From NCBI RefSeq assembly GCF_033473495.1, contig NC_088936.1, forward strand, positions 1,426,001 through 1,490,000: a stretch of DNA of 64,000 bases, in the 5' to 3' direction. A program made the position numbers and the translations under genes. Below are positions 1 to 11,052 of the stretch, one piece after another (position 1 is the first letter of the stretch; each line of letters begins with the position of its first letter). This DNA comes from Cercospora beticola (taxonomy: Eukaryota > Ascomycota > Dothideomycetes > Mycosphaerellales > Mycosphaerellaceae). The notes under the pieces were generated by a model. That model saw nothing but the letters and a program-made list of their open reading frames with translations, had not been told where the DNA came from and did no database searches.

Positions 1-2192
1 TGCTTGCTCGCATGGTCCTCCTCGTCATGTGCCAATATCGAAATACTGGCTTCGGTCGAATTTCTCACCCACCACATTAAATGGCGAATAGGGCTACAGA
101 ACACAATGCGATGCTGAGAACCCCAGCAGACGAGAGTGCTATACAAGTATATGGTGCTTTAGGGCCTGCTGCTGAGCCATTGCAGTCACAAGAAGTCATC
201 GCCGCCGGCGTAGTTGTCCTCCATTCCCATGACACGGGCAGCTGTTATGGTATAGTTTGTACGTGGCATTCGATCTGCTACAGTTCGAGCTTATCCGCAA
301 TTCCTTGCTCATTACCTGACAATACTGTTAGCGTTGGTGTTGATCTCCGCCCCGGTCCTTACTGGCTTTCCCCTTCCACGCCATAAGTCCAACGCACATC
401 TGGCAGGCCTCTTCATACACTCAGCCAAGGAATTATTGAACTTTTTCCACACGCCAAGTGCATCGTTAGTCTCCTTGCCACGGCCAGAGACGTCAACACT
501 GATACTGGGCTTGGCATGAATTTCTCTTGAGCCATCACTAGTTCGCCGTCTCATCGTCCGGCTTTCTGATAAATGATTGGATCTCTCTTTAAAGTGTGTT
601 CTACAGCATCATGGTGTTTGCTGGTGTCTTACACCATCTTGTGCAACTCTGTCGTGGAGGCTTTCGAACTGGCATTTATCTCGGACCATTCTGGCTTCTT
701 CGATACTGTGCCCAAAGACTTGGCTCTGCTAGTAGCACTACATTAGTCCACTCTCGTGAGGCTCTTGAAGTGTTTTGGTGTGATAGTCATCGTTGTCGCT
801 ACCTGTCACCCAGAGTGTCCGACTCTGTTTTCCTCGCGGACTCCAAATTCGGACGATGAACCGCCAGCATTCCATTCGGATAACCAGAACTCCTAATTAG
901 GACCTTGGCTACAATCTCGTATCAAAATCGGAGTGTCTAATATTCGCGTTGCTGCCATGGAGTCGTTGTCCCGAAATCTTGCTTTCTTCGGTTGCGCACA
1001 ACTCCGGATTTTGCTGGGCAGTTCTGCTCAAAGTCAAACCACCTACTCAATGGACTCTCATCTTTCATTCCTCCCTGGTTCAAATGTCGACAGACCTCGT
1101 CTTGACCCAAAGACACATGTCTTGGCATTCCGCCCACATCTCCACCCCCCTCACAGAATCCGCAAAGTTGTGGCAGCGCCAAAACAAACCAGATATTCGG
1201 ATCCTACGTCCTCAAATTAGTCTCCTCAATCTCGAAGCATGGCGCAGCGCGTCGTTGTTCGGCCATTTGCCAGGATCACCAGCTTTCACATGATCCTCGC
1301 CAAGACTTTGAAGTGAATTTGAAGCCGCCCCACTTTCAGCACTTGTGGGGCGCGCGGTCACTGCGCAACCTCACGCCCCACAAACATGACTCTTACCAAC
1401 CTCGCCATTGCTCCATTGGCTCAATGCCTGGTGAACGTGACCTCCCCACAGAGATCGACACTTTTGCAGGCTCGTGCAGGGGCGCAGCGGTGGTGTGCTG
1501 TTTAACTGGCACTCCGGCGGTGGGAAATGCCTCAATGTGCCTGAGGACGGGGCGCGCGTGCCTGAGAGCCTGAGGGCGAGGAGCGCGCGGGCAGCGAGTA
1601 GGCGAGCAGGCAGAGGAGACGCTGGGACGGAGAAGGAGGGATGAAGAGATGGTGGTGACTTCGGGCTTGCCCTCCATTGCTTTGGCTACGATCTTTCCCA
1701 TCTTGCCTCGTAGTCTGTCAGATGCTCTCTTGAAACTCCATCGTCCATTCCTAGGACGTTGTGCGCGAGCGGCGGCGCGTGCTTGTTCGCGAGACTGTGT
1801 TGAAGTTGGCCTCGATCTGATCCGTCCTCTGCAAAGATGGCACGTCCATACTCAGGAATATTGTACAGGTTGTGGGATCGAGTTGTCTGAAGTAACTCAA
1901 GTCTCTGCTTTGCGTGTGATCTGTTGACGGCCGAAGTTGACATGGCCTTGGACCATGGCACTCAGCGACCGCGATGCAAGCCTATGTGCTGCCAAAGAAG
2001 GAAGAAGAGTTTGAAAGATTCAAATAACGCAGGAGCGAGTGTGTATTAAGCTCCTACTATGCTATCGCAAGTCGCACCAACTTTCTTCCTGGAGTGGAGA
2101 ATCTCATGACCAGCCGGTTTGACACTCATTGTCCGGCCAAGCAAAATGCGATATGCTCACGCTCCGCACACGCTCAGAAGGTATCCGAGAAC
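1..2192. other. Left-end stretch without a confident gene
   Basis: No recognisable protein family was found on either strand. Minus-strand open stretches at about 205-850 and 1686-1961 have fairly protein-like composition (for example a run ending LTDYEARWERS at 1686-1700). I could not join them into a convincing spliced gene with a start, good splice sites and a stop. Plus-strand open frames here lack plausible starts or motifs. The stretch may hold a decayed gene or the 5' or 3' flank of a gene outside the window. Confidence 0.4.
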
Positions 2193-3348
2193 CTACTCTT
2201 CATCTTCCAGCTCCTTCTTCTCGGCCGCTATTTTCTCCCTCAAGGCCCGCATTCCTTCCTCGGAACGGAATGTGCCCATAAACACGGCAGGCGGGCGAAC
2301 TTGTCCTGGCAAGGTGGTCACGTCGTTGTTCAGCAGCGCCATGATGCGAGCCATCTCTGCGACTCTCTCTTGCTTGCCCCAAGCGAATCGGTCTTTGCTT
2401 CTCTGCGAAAAGGTCAGCGATGCTCTTTGCAGCAAGTGACGACAAAATCTCACCTCGACTTCCTGGGCTGTCACAGCCACTGTTCGCTTGACCGTAGCAG
2501 TGTGATCATCTCGACGGTCAGTATCCTGAAGTATGGCAGCGGTTGGCTGCACGAAAGCGCGCTCTTCATCAGTTGGATTCTTCGAATTGTCCACCAGGAA
2601 CTGTGCTCGCTGTCTGTAGCGCTCAGCAATGAGGGACGCGCTCATTGGGAGTAGATTGGCGCGCTCGAGGTGCATGTCAGGTACGTCTTGCTGAATCTTT
2701 TCCCAATCGTCTCTGGCTTGCAGACCGTTGACGTTGAGGGGTTGTGCAAAAGATTGCCATGGTTGAACACGGGCTCCTGTCTGCTCATCGATCGGCCTCC
2801 GCGAGAACGAACTGTTGAGCTCGTTCTGGAGCGATGGCTGCAGCTTGGCGATCGCAGCGTCAATCTCAAGCATCTCTCGACTCAAGCGTGCAACTACGCC
2901 AGCTTCTTGAAGAAATTCGGCTCTGCGATCTTCGCTAACGAACAACTCGGCGTGTTTGCTCAAACGCTCAATCTCAGGCGTGACCTTGCTGACAACAGTC
3001 ACGGCTTCGCGGACGTGGACGTTGCGGTTGTAGTTGAGCGGGTTGCCTCCGTAGGCCTTGTAGGTCGCAGCGACATTCAGGTAATCGCCGGCTCGTAGAA
3101 CAAGAAGGTCCATGTATCCAAGGTGTTCGATCAAGCTTTCCAGGAAAGCTTCATCGCACTTGGAAACGCCGTCAGCAGAAGCTGTTTCGTCTTTTCACAT
3201 CAGCTGCAGTTCCTACCACAGATACTCTCGACTCACCATTGGCGACGCCACGTTGGCCACGTATTTTAAACGACTCAGCGTTCTTCATCTGCTGTACAGT
3301 CGGCCACTGGGGGAGCAGGTGCGGGAAGTTTGGGCCCAAAATATCCAT
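2193..3348 (-). CDS. Unknown 349-aa protein next to MAT1-1-1 (candidate MAT-associated gene)
   Basis: Three exons in transcription order: 3348-3237, 3181-2454 and 2402-2193. The introns are 3182-3236 (GTGAGT..CAG, 55 nt) and 2403-2453 (GTGAGA..CAG, 51 nt). Lengths add to 1050 nt, giving 349 aa. The start at 3348 reads MDILGPNFPHLLPQWPTVQQ. I do not recognise a family. The middle (about residues 85-150) looks helical and charged. The C-terminus is a lysine/glutamate-rich helix ending in an acidic tail. No signal peptide or membrane segment is evident. It is transcribed away from MAT1-1-1, with 1.3 kb between them. Its position matches the extra MAT-associated ORFs described in Cercospora and Teratosphaeriaceae (MATORF / MAT1-1-10 / MAT1-2-12 type names), but that identity is inferred from position only. 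The second intron is a multiple of 3 long and has no in-frame stop, so it could be retained. Confidence 0.7.
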
Positions 3349-4673
3349 CCTGGTTGCTTTGAGCCTGTATCGCCGAAGTCCTGCTCAGTGGCTATGCCGA
3401 TGGTCTGCAGCACCGAGAGAGATGGTGATGCTTGGGGTGAAGTGGCAGTCTGCGGTCGAGACGGCGATCGCTCTGAACCCAGCTTCGCGTGGCTGGAAGA
3501 AGGGTGATGCGCTCCGTTCACTTGGTGAACAGCTCAACGAGGCGAAGATGTGAAAGCGCCGAGGTCGCTCGATTAATCGAATGACTGTGGTGAGTATTGG
3601 TCGAGAGTCCGCGATGATGTTGCGAGAAACGGCTAGTCGTAGCCGTGCAGTGAATTGCACCGAAGTTTCTCCGGCGAACGGGCAAAGCAACAATCGCGTC
3701 AACCAGTAACCAGTAATGCTCGCTGTCATGGCAGGTCAAGAAGCGCTATGTCCTGACGCCTTTCTCTATCCATCGTGTGCATTCGACACGCATGGAGCGA
3801 CTATTGCATTGTCTATATCAGCAGGAAGGCGAGGCAAAAGCCAGGCAGCGTTTGTCATAGGTGCTTGGAGCAGGGGACGACGCGACGCGCTGCTGGAGTA
3901 GCCACCAAAGAGGCGTCGGAAGATGTTTCTACAAGAGCTCTCCAACTAAGTGTGTATGACTTGGGCCACATCCAAGATCTGCGCTGATGGGGCTGAAAGG
4001 ACTCGGGCCAGATCTACAGCCGGTCTTGTCTATCGTGTAAACTGGGACGGCGCGGACGATGTCACGGAATGGGACAAAACAATGGCTCTGCAGCATTGGT
4101 CCGCCGATTTGATGGTCAAGGGCGCATCGATATGCTGGGTAGCACTCCTGAGGCAGGAGAGTCACGATAGCGCCACACCATCCAGCCGCTCGCATCTGCA
4201 GCCAGCGGAGCGAGGATGCGCCGTGCTGAGTACGTGAGAAAGGAAGGAAACGCTATGGCTGCAAGGTCTAGTGATACGGTTGGAGCGCGTGGATGGTCTG
4301 AACAGAGTGCGTCGGAACGGAGAGACACAATGCTTTTGCGACCTGTCTCCGGCAAACGGATTTGCGTGCTTGTAGCTGGGGTCGCACTGATGAGGCCTCG
4401 CGCTTCTCGCAAAGCAGAGGGAAGTGAAGCGTTGTGCGCCGGTCTGCCAATTACCTGGAGTTTGTCGTTTATCGCGATTGTTCACCTTGCGCCGTCCGTG
4501 CTGAGTTTTGGATTGCAGGGATTGTTCGTTCCCCAGCCACCGGCCACCAGCTTTTCTGTCTGAGACTCCTTTCTGAAACTTCATTCCTTTGATCTCCAAC
4601 CATACCGCATTCGCACATCCCTTTGTTATCACCCTTTCACCGCACCCAAACAATCGGATCCACTACCGCCGAC
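3349..4673. other. Intergenic region between the unknown gene and MAT1-1-1
   Basis: About 1.3 kb separates two divergently transcribed genes, so it should hold both promoters. Open frames on both strands show no family motifs and are probably chance. If the locus follows the usual plan, one idiomorph border could lie here. That cannot be seen without the MAT1-2 allele. Confidence 0.5.
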
Positions 4674-5837
4674 ATGGCCACCGACGCCATGACAGAAGAG
4701 TTCCGAATCTACCTCCAGTCTTGCAGTGAGGACATGGCCACCCAAATCATTGGTGCGCTGCAGCAAGCAGGAAGCCGCGCCGTGCCAAATGCAGCACCCA
4801 GCATGACTGCCACTGGCTCTGCCGTGGCGAAGACCGAGAAGAAGCAGCGCAAGAAGGCGAAATCTGATCTTGAGACCGGAGGGCCAAAGCGACCGCTCAA
4901 CTCCTGGATGGCATATCGCAGTAAGTTCATCCGTCTGCCTGCTGTACATGTCACATCGCTGATCAGGTCGCAGAATACTACAACAGAGTGCTCGCACCAC
5001 ACACTCAGAAAGCGATCTCAGGCTGCCTGGCTCAGTTGTGGAAAGCAGATCTTTTCACGGCAAAGTGGTGAGTGCTGCGTCGCTTTCTCTGTTTCCATGC
5101 CTCATTCGACTGACACTTGACAGGGCTCTTCTTGCCAAGGCATACAGCGTTGTGCGCGGTAGTGGCGAGAAGAAAGATGCTCCGCTTGACGAGTACTTCA
5201 CCATCTGCGCACCACTCATCGGCATCATCCCGCCAGAGATGTATCTGGAGAGCATGGGATGGCAGGTGCTTCCGCCACAAGATGGCAATCCGGTATGCCG
5301 ATCGTCTTCCACTACGTGGCCTCTCACTGACAACGAATGCAGGAGAAAGTGCCGCAGCTCGTGCGCAGCTTCGAGCCGTCCCTCGACTGCTTTGACGAAG
5401 AGCACACCACGACCAATCTCGGTGTTGATGACCTAGTCAGCGCCTGCTTCGCTGCAGGCTACGGCCAGCAAAGCAGCAATGGTCCACAGAGCGCAAGCGC
5501 CCACGGCTCACTCACCATGGCCTCCAGACCCAACACCAACACGAACAACAACCTCCACCAGACTCTTGTCACTGCTCCTCCGTTGCCAGCCTTCAACTTC
5601 GACCCATCACCACTCACAAGCGCACGCGCGGCTGGCCAGGAGACCCTCGACGAGGCGTACAACACTCTACAGTCAGATGGCTGGAATTTCGGCCTCGGAG
5701 CACAAGTCGAGCAGCCTTTCGACCCCAACGCCTCGAGCGAAGACCAGTGGGACGCATACGATCTCACCACCATCAACATTCCCGGCTCCGATGGCATGGG
5801 CGTCGAGCAGTTCGACATCGATGAGTGGCTCAACTGA
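4674..5837 (+). CDS. MAT1-1-1: Mating-type protein MAT1-1-1 (alpha-box transcription factor)
   Basis: This is the master regulator of mating identity in MAT1-1 strains and a nuclear DNA-binding protein. The four exons are 4674-4920, 4974-5067, 5124-5292 and 5343-5837, giving 334 aa. The alpha (MATalpha_HMG) box spans about residues 70-170. It begins with the hallmark KRPLNSWMAYR, split by intron 1 inside the box, and continues through YYNRVLAPHTQKAISG and LAQLWKADLF to the conserved KWALLAKAYSVVR. A basic, lysine-rich stretch (KKQRKKAK) just before the box may serve nuclear import. The C-terminal 150 residues are rich in Asn, Ser, Pro and acidic residues and end in an acidic DEWLN, as expected of an activation region. 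The ATG at 4674 lies in a good context (GACATGG). Frame is maintained across all three introns and no damage is seen. Unknown genes lie on both sides, and no MAT1-2-1 HMG gene is visible, so the strain appears heterothallic MAT1-1 unless a MAT1-2 gene lies elsewhere. Confidence 0.96.
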
Positions 5838-6218
5838 GCCGCGAGACGGCATCGGGCGCGGTCGCCCTTGCATACCCCCACAGATTTGTACATTGCTTGT
5901 CTTGTAAACAGTTTGCGCTGCCCTTCACCACTTGCGCGCGGTGTGAAGGTGTGCACGAAAGTGCTCTGTAATAAGTAAATAGCAAAAGTCAATGCATCAT
6001 ACTGCCACTAGTTTGTGTATCACGTCTCTCGCATGTGCTCCTTGGCGCCTTGAAGCACAAACCGAGTCACGGAATTTGACGCCAGGACCCTCCTTGCAAC
6101 AGCAACTTGCGCCGCACCACTTACCTGCGGGTTCCTTCAGGAGCGGCTGAACGTGGAGACAAATCAGTCACACGACATCTCGTCGTAGTTCCACGGCGAA
6201 CACAGAGCACCGGCCGCA
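5838..6218 (+). other. Intergenic spacer after MAT1-1-1
   Basis: About 380 nt between MAT1-1-1 and the next co-oriented gene. It must contain the 3' end of the first and the promoter of the second. I see no further structure. Confidence 0.5.
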
Positions 6219-6920
6219 ATGGCTGCGACAGATGAGCTCAAGCGCCAGCTTCTCGAAATCGAACGACTTTGCGACCGCCCCGAGCCGCCTCCATCGGGTT
6301 TCACGCCAGCAACGAGGACTCGAAAGATCTGCGACAGTCAGTCAATGCAGCCAGAGCAGCTTCATCTGCTGGAGGCACTGTACCGCGAAGAGTTGGCCGT
6401 TGAGAACCGCCTGCAAGAGTCCGTACGTGCGAGGGCAACAACCGCACTGCGCGCTCAAGGAGGCAAGGCCTCGACGTGGGAACACACAGGATCAACACTT
6501 CAGCGCGGTATCCGTCTTTCAGCACAGGAATGCGCTGATGTTTTCCGCGGTCGTCAAGAAGCCCTCAAGCGCGGTGTTGACAACCTAACGTACGCTCGAG
6601 CCCTTGTGCCTCAGCCTCCAGCCTCCCTGCCACAATTCGAGATCCCAAAGCACGCAAGAGAGATGCTAGAAGCTTACTACACCAAGTTTGGCCGGCCTGA
6701 GGAGAACGAAGTATCGATGTTGGCGTCTGCGCTTGACCTCGGAGAGGACGATGTTGTCAAATTTTGTGAGTCGTAAATCGCTTTCGATCCCACGAAGTAG
6801 TCATAAGACGCTGACCTGTTTCCAGACGACACAGTCATCGACAACACGATGGCTCAAGAAAAGATGTCGAAAATGCTGTTGAAGAAGATCGGTCAAGAAA
6901 GCGCGAGACTGAGTCGCTGA
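6219..6920 (+). CDS. Unknown 213-aa MAT-adjacent protein with a homeodomain-like C-terminus
   Basis: Two exons, 6219-6765 and 6826-6920, with a GTGAGT..CCAG intron of 60 nt. The ATG at 6219 (gcaATGGCTGCG) follows a 300-nt leader. The N-terminal half is charged and probably helical. Residues about 145-200 read PKHAREMLEAYYTKFGRP, then a spacer, LASALDLGEDDVVKFYDTV and a basic helix. The spacing resembles the three helices of a homeodomain-like fold (LE..Y, LA..L.L, V..FY), but the WF.N.R signature of true homeodomains is missing. This is therefore a structural suggestion, not an assignment. The gene is co-oriented with MAT1-1-1, 380 nt downstream. By position it could be a MAT-locus-associated gene like those named in Mycosphaerellaceae. 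It could instead be an unrelated flanking gene. Confidence 0.72.
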
Positions 6921-7630
6921 ATTCGCAAACGCAAAGATCCAGTCTCAGAACACACGTCCCTGGCGAGCAGACGAACAGGTGCTGGGCACAGGAGCTGTCG
7001 CAAACAGTGAACCGCAATGTCTCCAGCTGACTGGAGCCGAATCGACCTTTGTTCCGCCCTTGTACTGGCTTTGATTGCGTTGACTCGGATGGAATGTGCC
7101 CCAAGCGCCATCTTTGTTCGCCAACGTCCGCGAGACGTATGTATAGCACATTGAGCAATGAGCTGGCCCGTAGAAGTGATTCTGGGATCTATGCAAGTTC
7201 TGCAAGTGTTAATAACCTCTAATTGCAACAGATGAAGTCCAAAACCAAGAAATTTGAGTTTCTACTTGTTGTGATCCTTCCGTCCCAAGCGTCATGAACG
7301 CTTGGAGATATTGCGAACACCACGTGCACCAAAGCGACAAAGACCAAGCCACGGCATCTACAGTACCGTGTTCACACTGTAACACGGGAAAAAGATCGCG
7401 TTAACCAGGATGCGGATGGGGGATGTAGAGGTGAAGCCGTGGGTAGAAGTCTGGGCGTTCCCGAGCGGCTGACGTAGCCAGGTGTCGTTCTGGTTCACGT
7501 GGCAGAAGCGCGTCTCAGTCGAGCATCCACGCACCTACAAACCGGAAACGCTGCCAGTCGCAATGTGACTGCTCTGCTGCCACCTTATGAGCTTCGAAAT
7601 GCCCGCCGACCAAAATGATTGACCTCCACA
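6921..7630. other. Intergenic region upstream of the PH/SMP gene
   Basis: About 700 nt without a gene. Two perfect CACGTG E-box palindromes lie at 7321-7326 and 7496-7501 and could bind bHLH regulators of the downstream gene. Overlapping antisense open frames at 6835-7228 show no family motifs. Confidence 0.45.
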
Positions 7631-10600
7631 ATGACTCTGCGCGCCCTCCTCTACGCCTACGTGATCGGCGGTCTGACCTTCATCCCGTTGCTGGTCGCTG
7701 CCATCCTCATTCCAGCCTGGTATTTGCTGCCGCGAGCGGAGCAAGGGAAGAGCAGTGGACAGCGAGATGGAGATGATGGGGAAAAACGTGATTCCAAGAC
7801 ACACCGCAAAGGGCCACACGCCCGGAGCTTCTCTGGTGATGCAGCAGCGAGCGGCACATTTGCTGTATTGAGACGCTACGACTTTCAAGCTGCTCTCACT
7901 GCTCTGAATGGGCGGACCAACAGCACTACAAGCGTAGGCGGAAACACCATCAGCGATGGCCTCGCGTCTCCAGAGGGAGCGACCAATGCTTCCAGCGAGT
8001 CCGTATACCAAAGCATGTATCGCTCCGTCTTCACCGGCAGCAAGAACAATGGCAGCACCTCTTCTGTTTTGCACGACGCGAATGGGCAGGAAGTCACCGC
8101 TGGTCGGAAACCGGTCCCTGCGAATCTGTTATACATTGTGCTACGCCACGGCCATTTGATGCTCTACGATTCACCAGCACAGGTTGAAGTAAAGCACGTG
8201 TTGAGTCTGGCTCACCACAAGGTCACCTTGCAAGCTGGCAAGGACGACGATGAAGACTGCAAGGAAACGAACATCCTCGAGGCCGACCTATTCACAAAGA
8301 GGACTGCAATAGTCCTTACACCTGTAGACTTGCCCAATGGAGCCTTGCAGACTCCATCACAGAGTCAGGCCAAGCCTTTCTATCTCTTCACCGCCACCAA
8401 TATTGACAAAGAGGATTTCTATCATGCACTCATCGCACATCGAGCCCATCCGCCAACACCAAAAGCTCTCGAACCAAATGCGCTGATCAAGTTGCAGTCG
8501 GCCCTTCACTCTTCGTCACTCACCCCGGAGACGAGGGCACTTGATGCTCTCGTCGGCCGCATTTTTCTCGCGATTCATCGAACAGACACCTTAAGTTCAT
8601 TTATGCGGGGAAAGTTGGAGAAGAAACTGAACAGGATCCAGAAGCCTGCCTTTATACCCTCTCTTCTTGTTCAATCCATCCACCTCGGCGACGCAGGCCC
8701 TGTCTTCTCCAGCCTCAAATTACGAGAACTCAACATCGATGGCGAGATGGTCCTTTCCGCAGATATGAAATACAACGGCGGCCTTGCCGTCACACTACTG
8801 GCTGTCGCCAAGCTGGACTTGGGTACCAGATTCAAGGTCCGGACTGTTGACCTAGCCCTCAAGACAGTCATCGAGCGCATAAGCGGTACGATGCTGCTTC
8901 GTATTAAGCCTCCACCCTCAAATAGGCTCTGGTTCTGCTTCGAAAATGTGCCCGAGCTGGATGTGCGCGTGGAGCCCATTGTGAGCGAAAGGAAGATCAC
9001 TTACGGATTCATCTTACGCGCCATTGAGGATAGGGTTAGATTAGCATTCAAAGAAGGGCTTGTGAAGCCTAATTGGGACGATGTCCCTATGCCCTTCACT
9101 GACACCAGAGGCACCTCTGCGCGTGGTGGATTGTGGAGCGACCGCGGAGCAACAGACACTGAGGTCGCCTCGGATGCTGAGCACGCGTTGTCCGAACGCA
9201 ACGAGAAAACAGCTTCAATGCCATCTCTCCCGCAGGGACTGGATACTGGTGTCTCGTCAGGCGTCAGCCCCGTCCACAGTGGCATCAGAGGCCGGGAAAC
9301 CACGTCGGTAGAAGCGGGCACAGACAAGTCTCCCAGACCTCCTCGACCTTTGCGAGCGGCCTCGACATCATCATCCCCTAGCACGGCCGTAGATGGACAG
9401 AATGTAGAACCAGTTCGAGGTGAAGATGCAGGGCGTCTTGCACAGCAACCTCGAAGGCTCTGGCGGCCTCGGACTACCACCGCCACCGCTATAACGAAAG
9501 ACGCGGCTGAGGAGCTTCGTGACCTGCAGCTCAAAGCTGAGCGGCTTATGTCTTCTGCGAACGAGAAGGCTGGAGAGGAAGTAGGACGTACATCCGATCT
9601 GGACCAAAACCTCGACAACGCCACGACACAGAAGAATAATGATGATAGGTCGAGCATTCACAGTCCCGAATCGTCTTCTAAAGGTAGTGCAGCGTCCACA
9701 CGAACACCGTCAATGCGCAGTACAGTATCGAGCACTTCCACTGCAGCGCCATCGGTCGCATCCGAAACGACACATGCGGGCCGTAAAGCAAATCTGCTTG
9801 CAGCAACGGTAAACGCAACGACAGCTGCGAAAAACTGGGGATGGAACGCGATACAACGAAATAGAGGTGCTATCACGCGTCCAGAACAAAAGCAGGACTT
9901 GGTCGCTCAGCAGCCACTAGGACGAGGGATGCCACTTCCTCCGCCAGGCCAACCACTTCCAGGCCCGCAAAAGGGTCTGTGGGGAAGCGTCAATAGTCTT
10001 CGCCGGCGACCGGTGCCAGGCCCAGGTCCACTCCACGCAGAGCCCATGCCACCAACCGAACAAGCTACAGAAGAAGAGTTTCAGCCTTTCCAAGAAAACA
10101 GCGGTGAACGGCAATACGACACGCGCAGCGAATCCTCAATTGCACGAGGTGTTGTTGACGCCAGCTCACATTCTGATCCTGGCGAGCACAACGACAATGA
10201 GCAACGTAAGGATACAGAGACATCCGCGGCTGTCAGTAGACGCGATCGTGAACCCGATACCAAAGGAGCATCTACTCTTGACGTTGAACCAAGTCACAAA
10301 AATCCTCCGCCACTCCCCGCACGCCCGCCGAAGAGTGTAGAATCAGCTGGTCTGCCGCCAAATTCATCGTCGCTATCAGGATCGCCTTCGAGCACCCGTG
10401 CGTCTTCAAAGGAAAGGATGACAAGGAGCTCACCACTGGAGGCAGATGACGGGGCGAGCCCCGCCAAACAACCGAAACATGCGAGATCTCGTTCATCAAC
10501 CAGCTTGCTCGTTGGTTCAACGCCGGCAGTGACGGATGAAGCGGTTGCAACCACGCCGGTGCCAGCTCTGTCTGCCATGAACGCACAGTCAACTCCGCAA

Positions 10601-10918
10601 GACACGCGAGCCGCTGTGTCAACCGCTAGAGATGACGGAAACAATTCACTTCGAGCTGCGCAGGTCGCGTCAAACATACCCAGTTCAGGCGCACAAAAGC
10701 AGCATGACGCTGTCCAAGTGCACAGCGCTACCAAAGAACTGGATGTTCGAAGTGAGTCAGAACTTCAAAACGACAACAATGGCGCAGATAAAATCTCAGT
10801 CCATTCTCGAAGCAGCATGGAAGATCGCATCCCAGTCCTGGAGAAGGAACGGACAACTGTAGCTCAGCATAAGACGTCGCCATCCATTGGGTTTAGCGAT
10901 GGATGGCCCAGTAATTGA
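7631..10918 (+). CDS. PH and SMP domain lipid-transfer protein (Nvj2/TEX2-like)
   Basis: An intronless 1095-aa protein, probably a lipid-transfer protein at ER membrane contact sites. The N-terminus has one strong membrane segment (about residues 5-28, starting MTLRALLYAYVIGGLTF) that should anchor it in the ER. A PH-like region follows at about 115-270. An SMP (TULIP-type lipid-binding) domain lies at about 305-500 and contains FIPSLLVQSIHLGD and the conserved end NRLWFCFENVPELDV. The remaining 590 residues are low-complexity, rich in Ser, Thr, Pro and Gln with polar repeats, and probably disordered. The ATG at 7631 is chosen because the frame upstream opens only from a TTG. The domain order fits yeast Nvj2 and animal TEX2. 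The long tail is typical of filamentous fungi. It converges on the ADH gene, with 134 nt between the stops. Confidence 0.85.
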   Translation: MTLRALLYAYVIGGLTFIPLLVAAILIPAWYLLPRAEQGKSSGQRDGDDGEKRDSKTHRKGPHARSFSGDAAASGTFAVLRRYDFQAALTALNGRTNSTTSVGGNTISDGLASPEGATNASSESVYQSMYRSVFTGSKNNGSTSSVLHDANGQEVTAGRKPVPANLLYIVLRHGHLMLYDSPAQVEVKHVLSLAHHKVTLQAGKDDDEDCKETNILEADLFTKRTAIVLTPVDLPNGALQTPSQSQAKPFYLFTATNIDKEDFYHALIAHRAHPPTPKALEPNALIKLQSALHSSSLTPETRALDALVGRIFLAIHRTDTLSSFMRGKLEKKLNRIQKPAFIPSLLVQSIHLGDAGPVFSSLKLRELNIDGEMVLSADMKYNGGLAVTLLAVAKLDLGTRFKVRTVDLALKTVIERISGTMLLRIKPPPSNRLWFCFENVPELDVRVEPIVSERKITYGFILRAIEDRVRLAFKEGLVKPNWDDVPMPFTDTRGTSARGGLWSDRGATDTEVASDAEHALSERNEKTASMPSLPQGLDTGVSSGVSPVHSGIRGRETTSVEAGTDKSPRPPRPLRAASTSSSPSTAVDGQNVEPVRGEDAGRLAQQPRRLWRPRTTTATAITKDAAEELRDLQLKAERLMSSANEKAGEEVGRTSDLDQNLDNATTQKNNDDRSSIHSPESSSKGSAASTRTPSMRSTVSSTSTAAPSVASETTHAGRKANLLAATVNATTAAKNWGWNAIQRNRGAITRPEQKQDLVAQQPLGRGMPLPPPGQPLPGPQKGLWGSVNSLRRRPVPGPGPLHAEPMPPTEQATEEEFQPFQENSGERQYDTRSESSIARGVVDASSHSDPGEHNDNEQRKDTETSAAVSRRDREPDTKGASTLDVEPSHKNPPPLPARPPKSVESAGLPPNSSSLSGSPSSTRASSKERMTRSSPLEADDGASPAKQPKHARSRSSTSLLVGSTPAVTDEAVATTPVPALSAMNAQSTPQDTRAAVSTARDDGNNSLRAAQVASNIPSSGAQKQHDAVQVHSATKELDVRSESELQNDNNGADKISVHSRSSMEDRIPVLEKERTTVAQHKTSPSIGFSDGWPSN

Positions 10919-11052
10919 AATTCGTTCGCAGCAATTGCTTATCCTCCATTCTACAGTCGATGCTCATTGGTCCTAGTACGCAAGCCAATGTCGGCGGGTC
11001 TTCTCAATGCTGTAACTTGAGGTTAGGACGTAGTTGCGTGGCCGTTGACACG

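Noticed and set aside
7619..7630. Upstream start for the PH/SMP protein
   Set aside because: The codon at 7619 is TTG. The ATG at 7631 leads straight into the membrane anchor.
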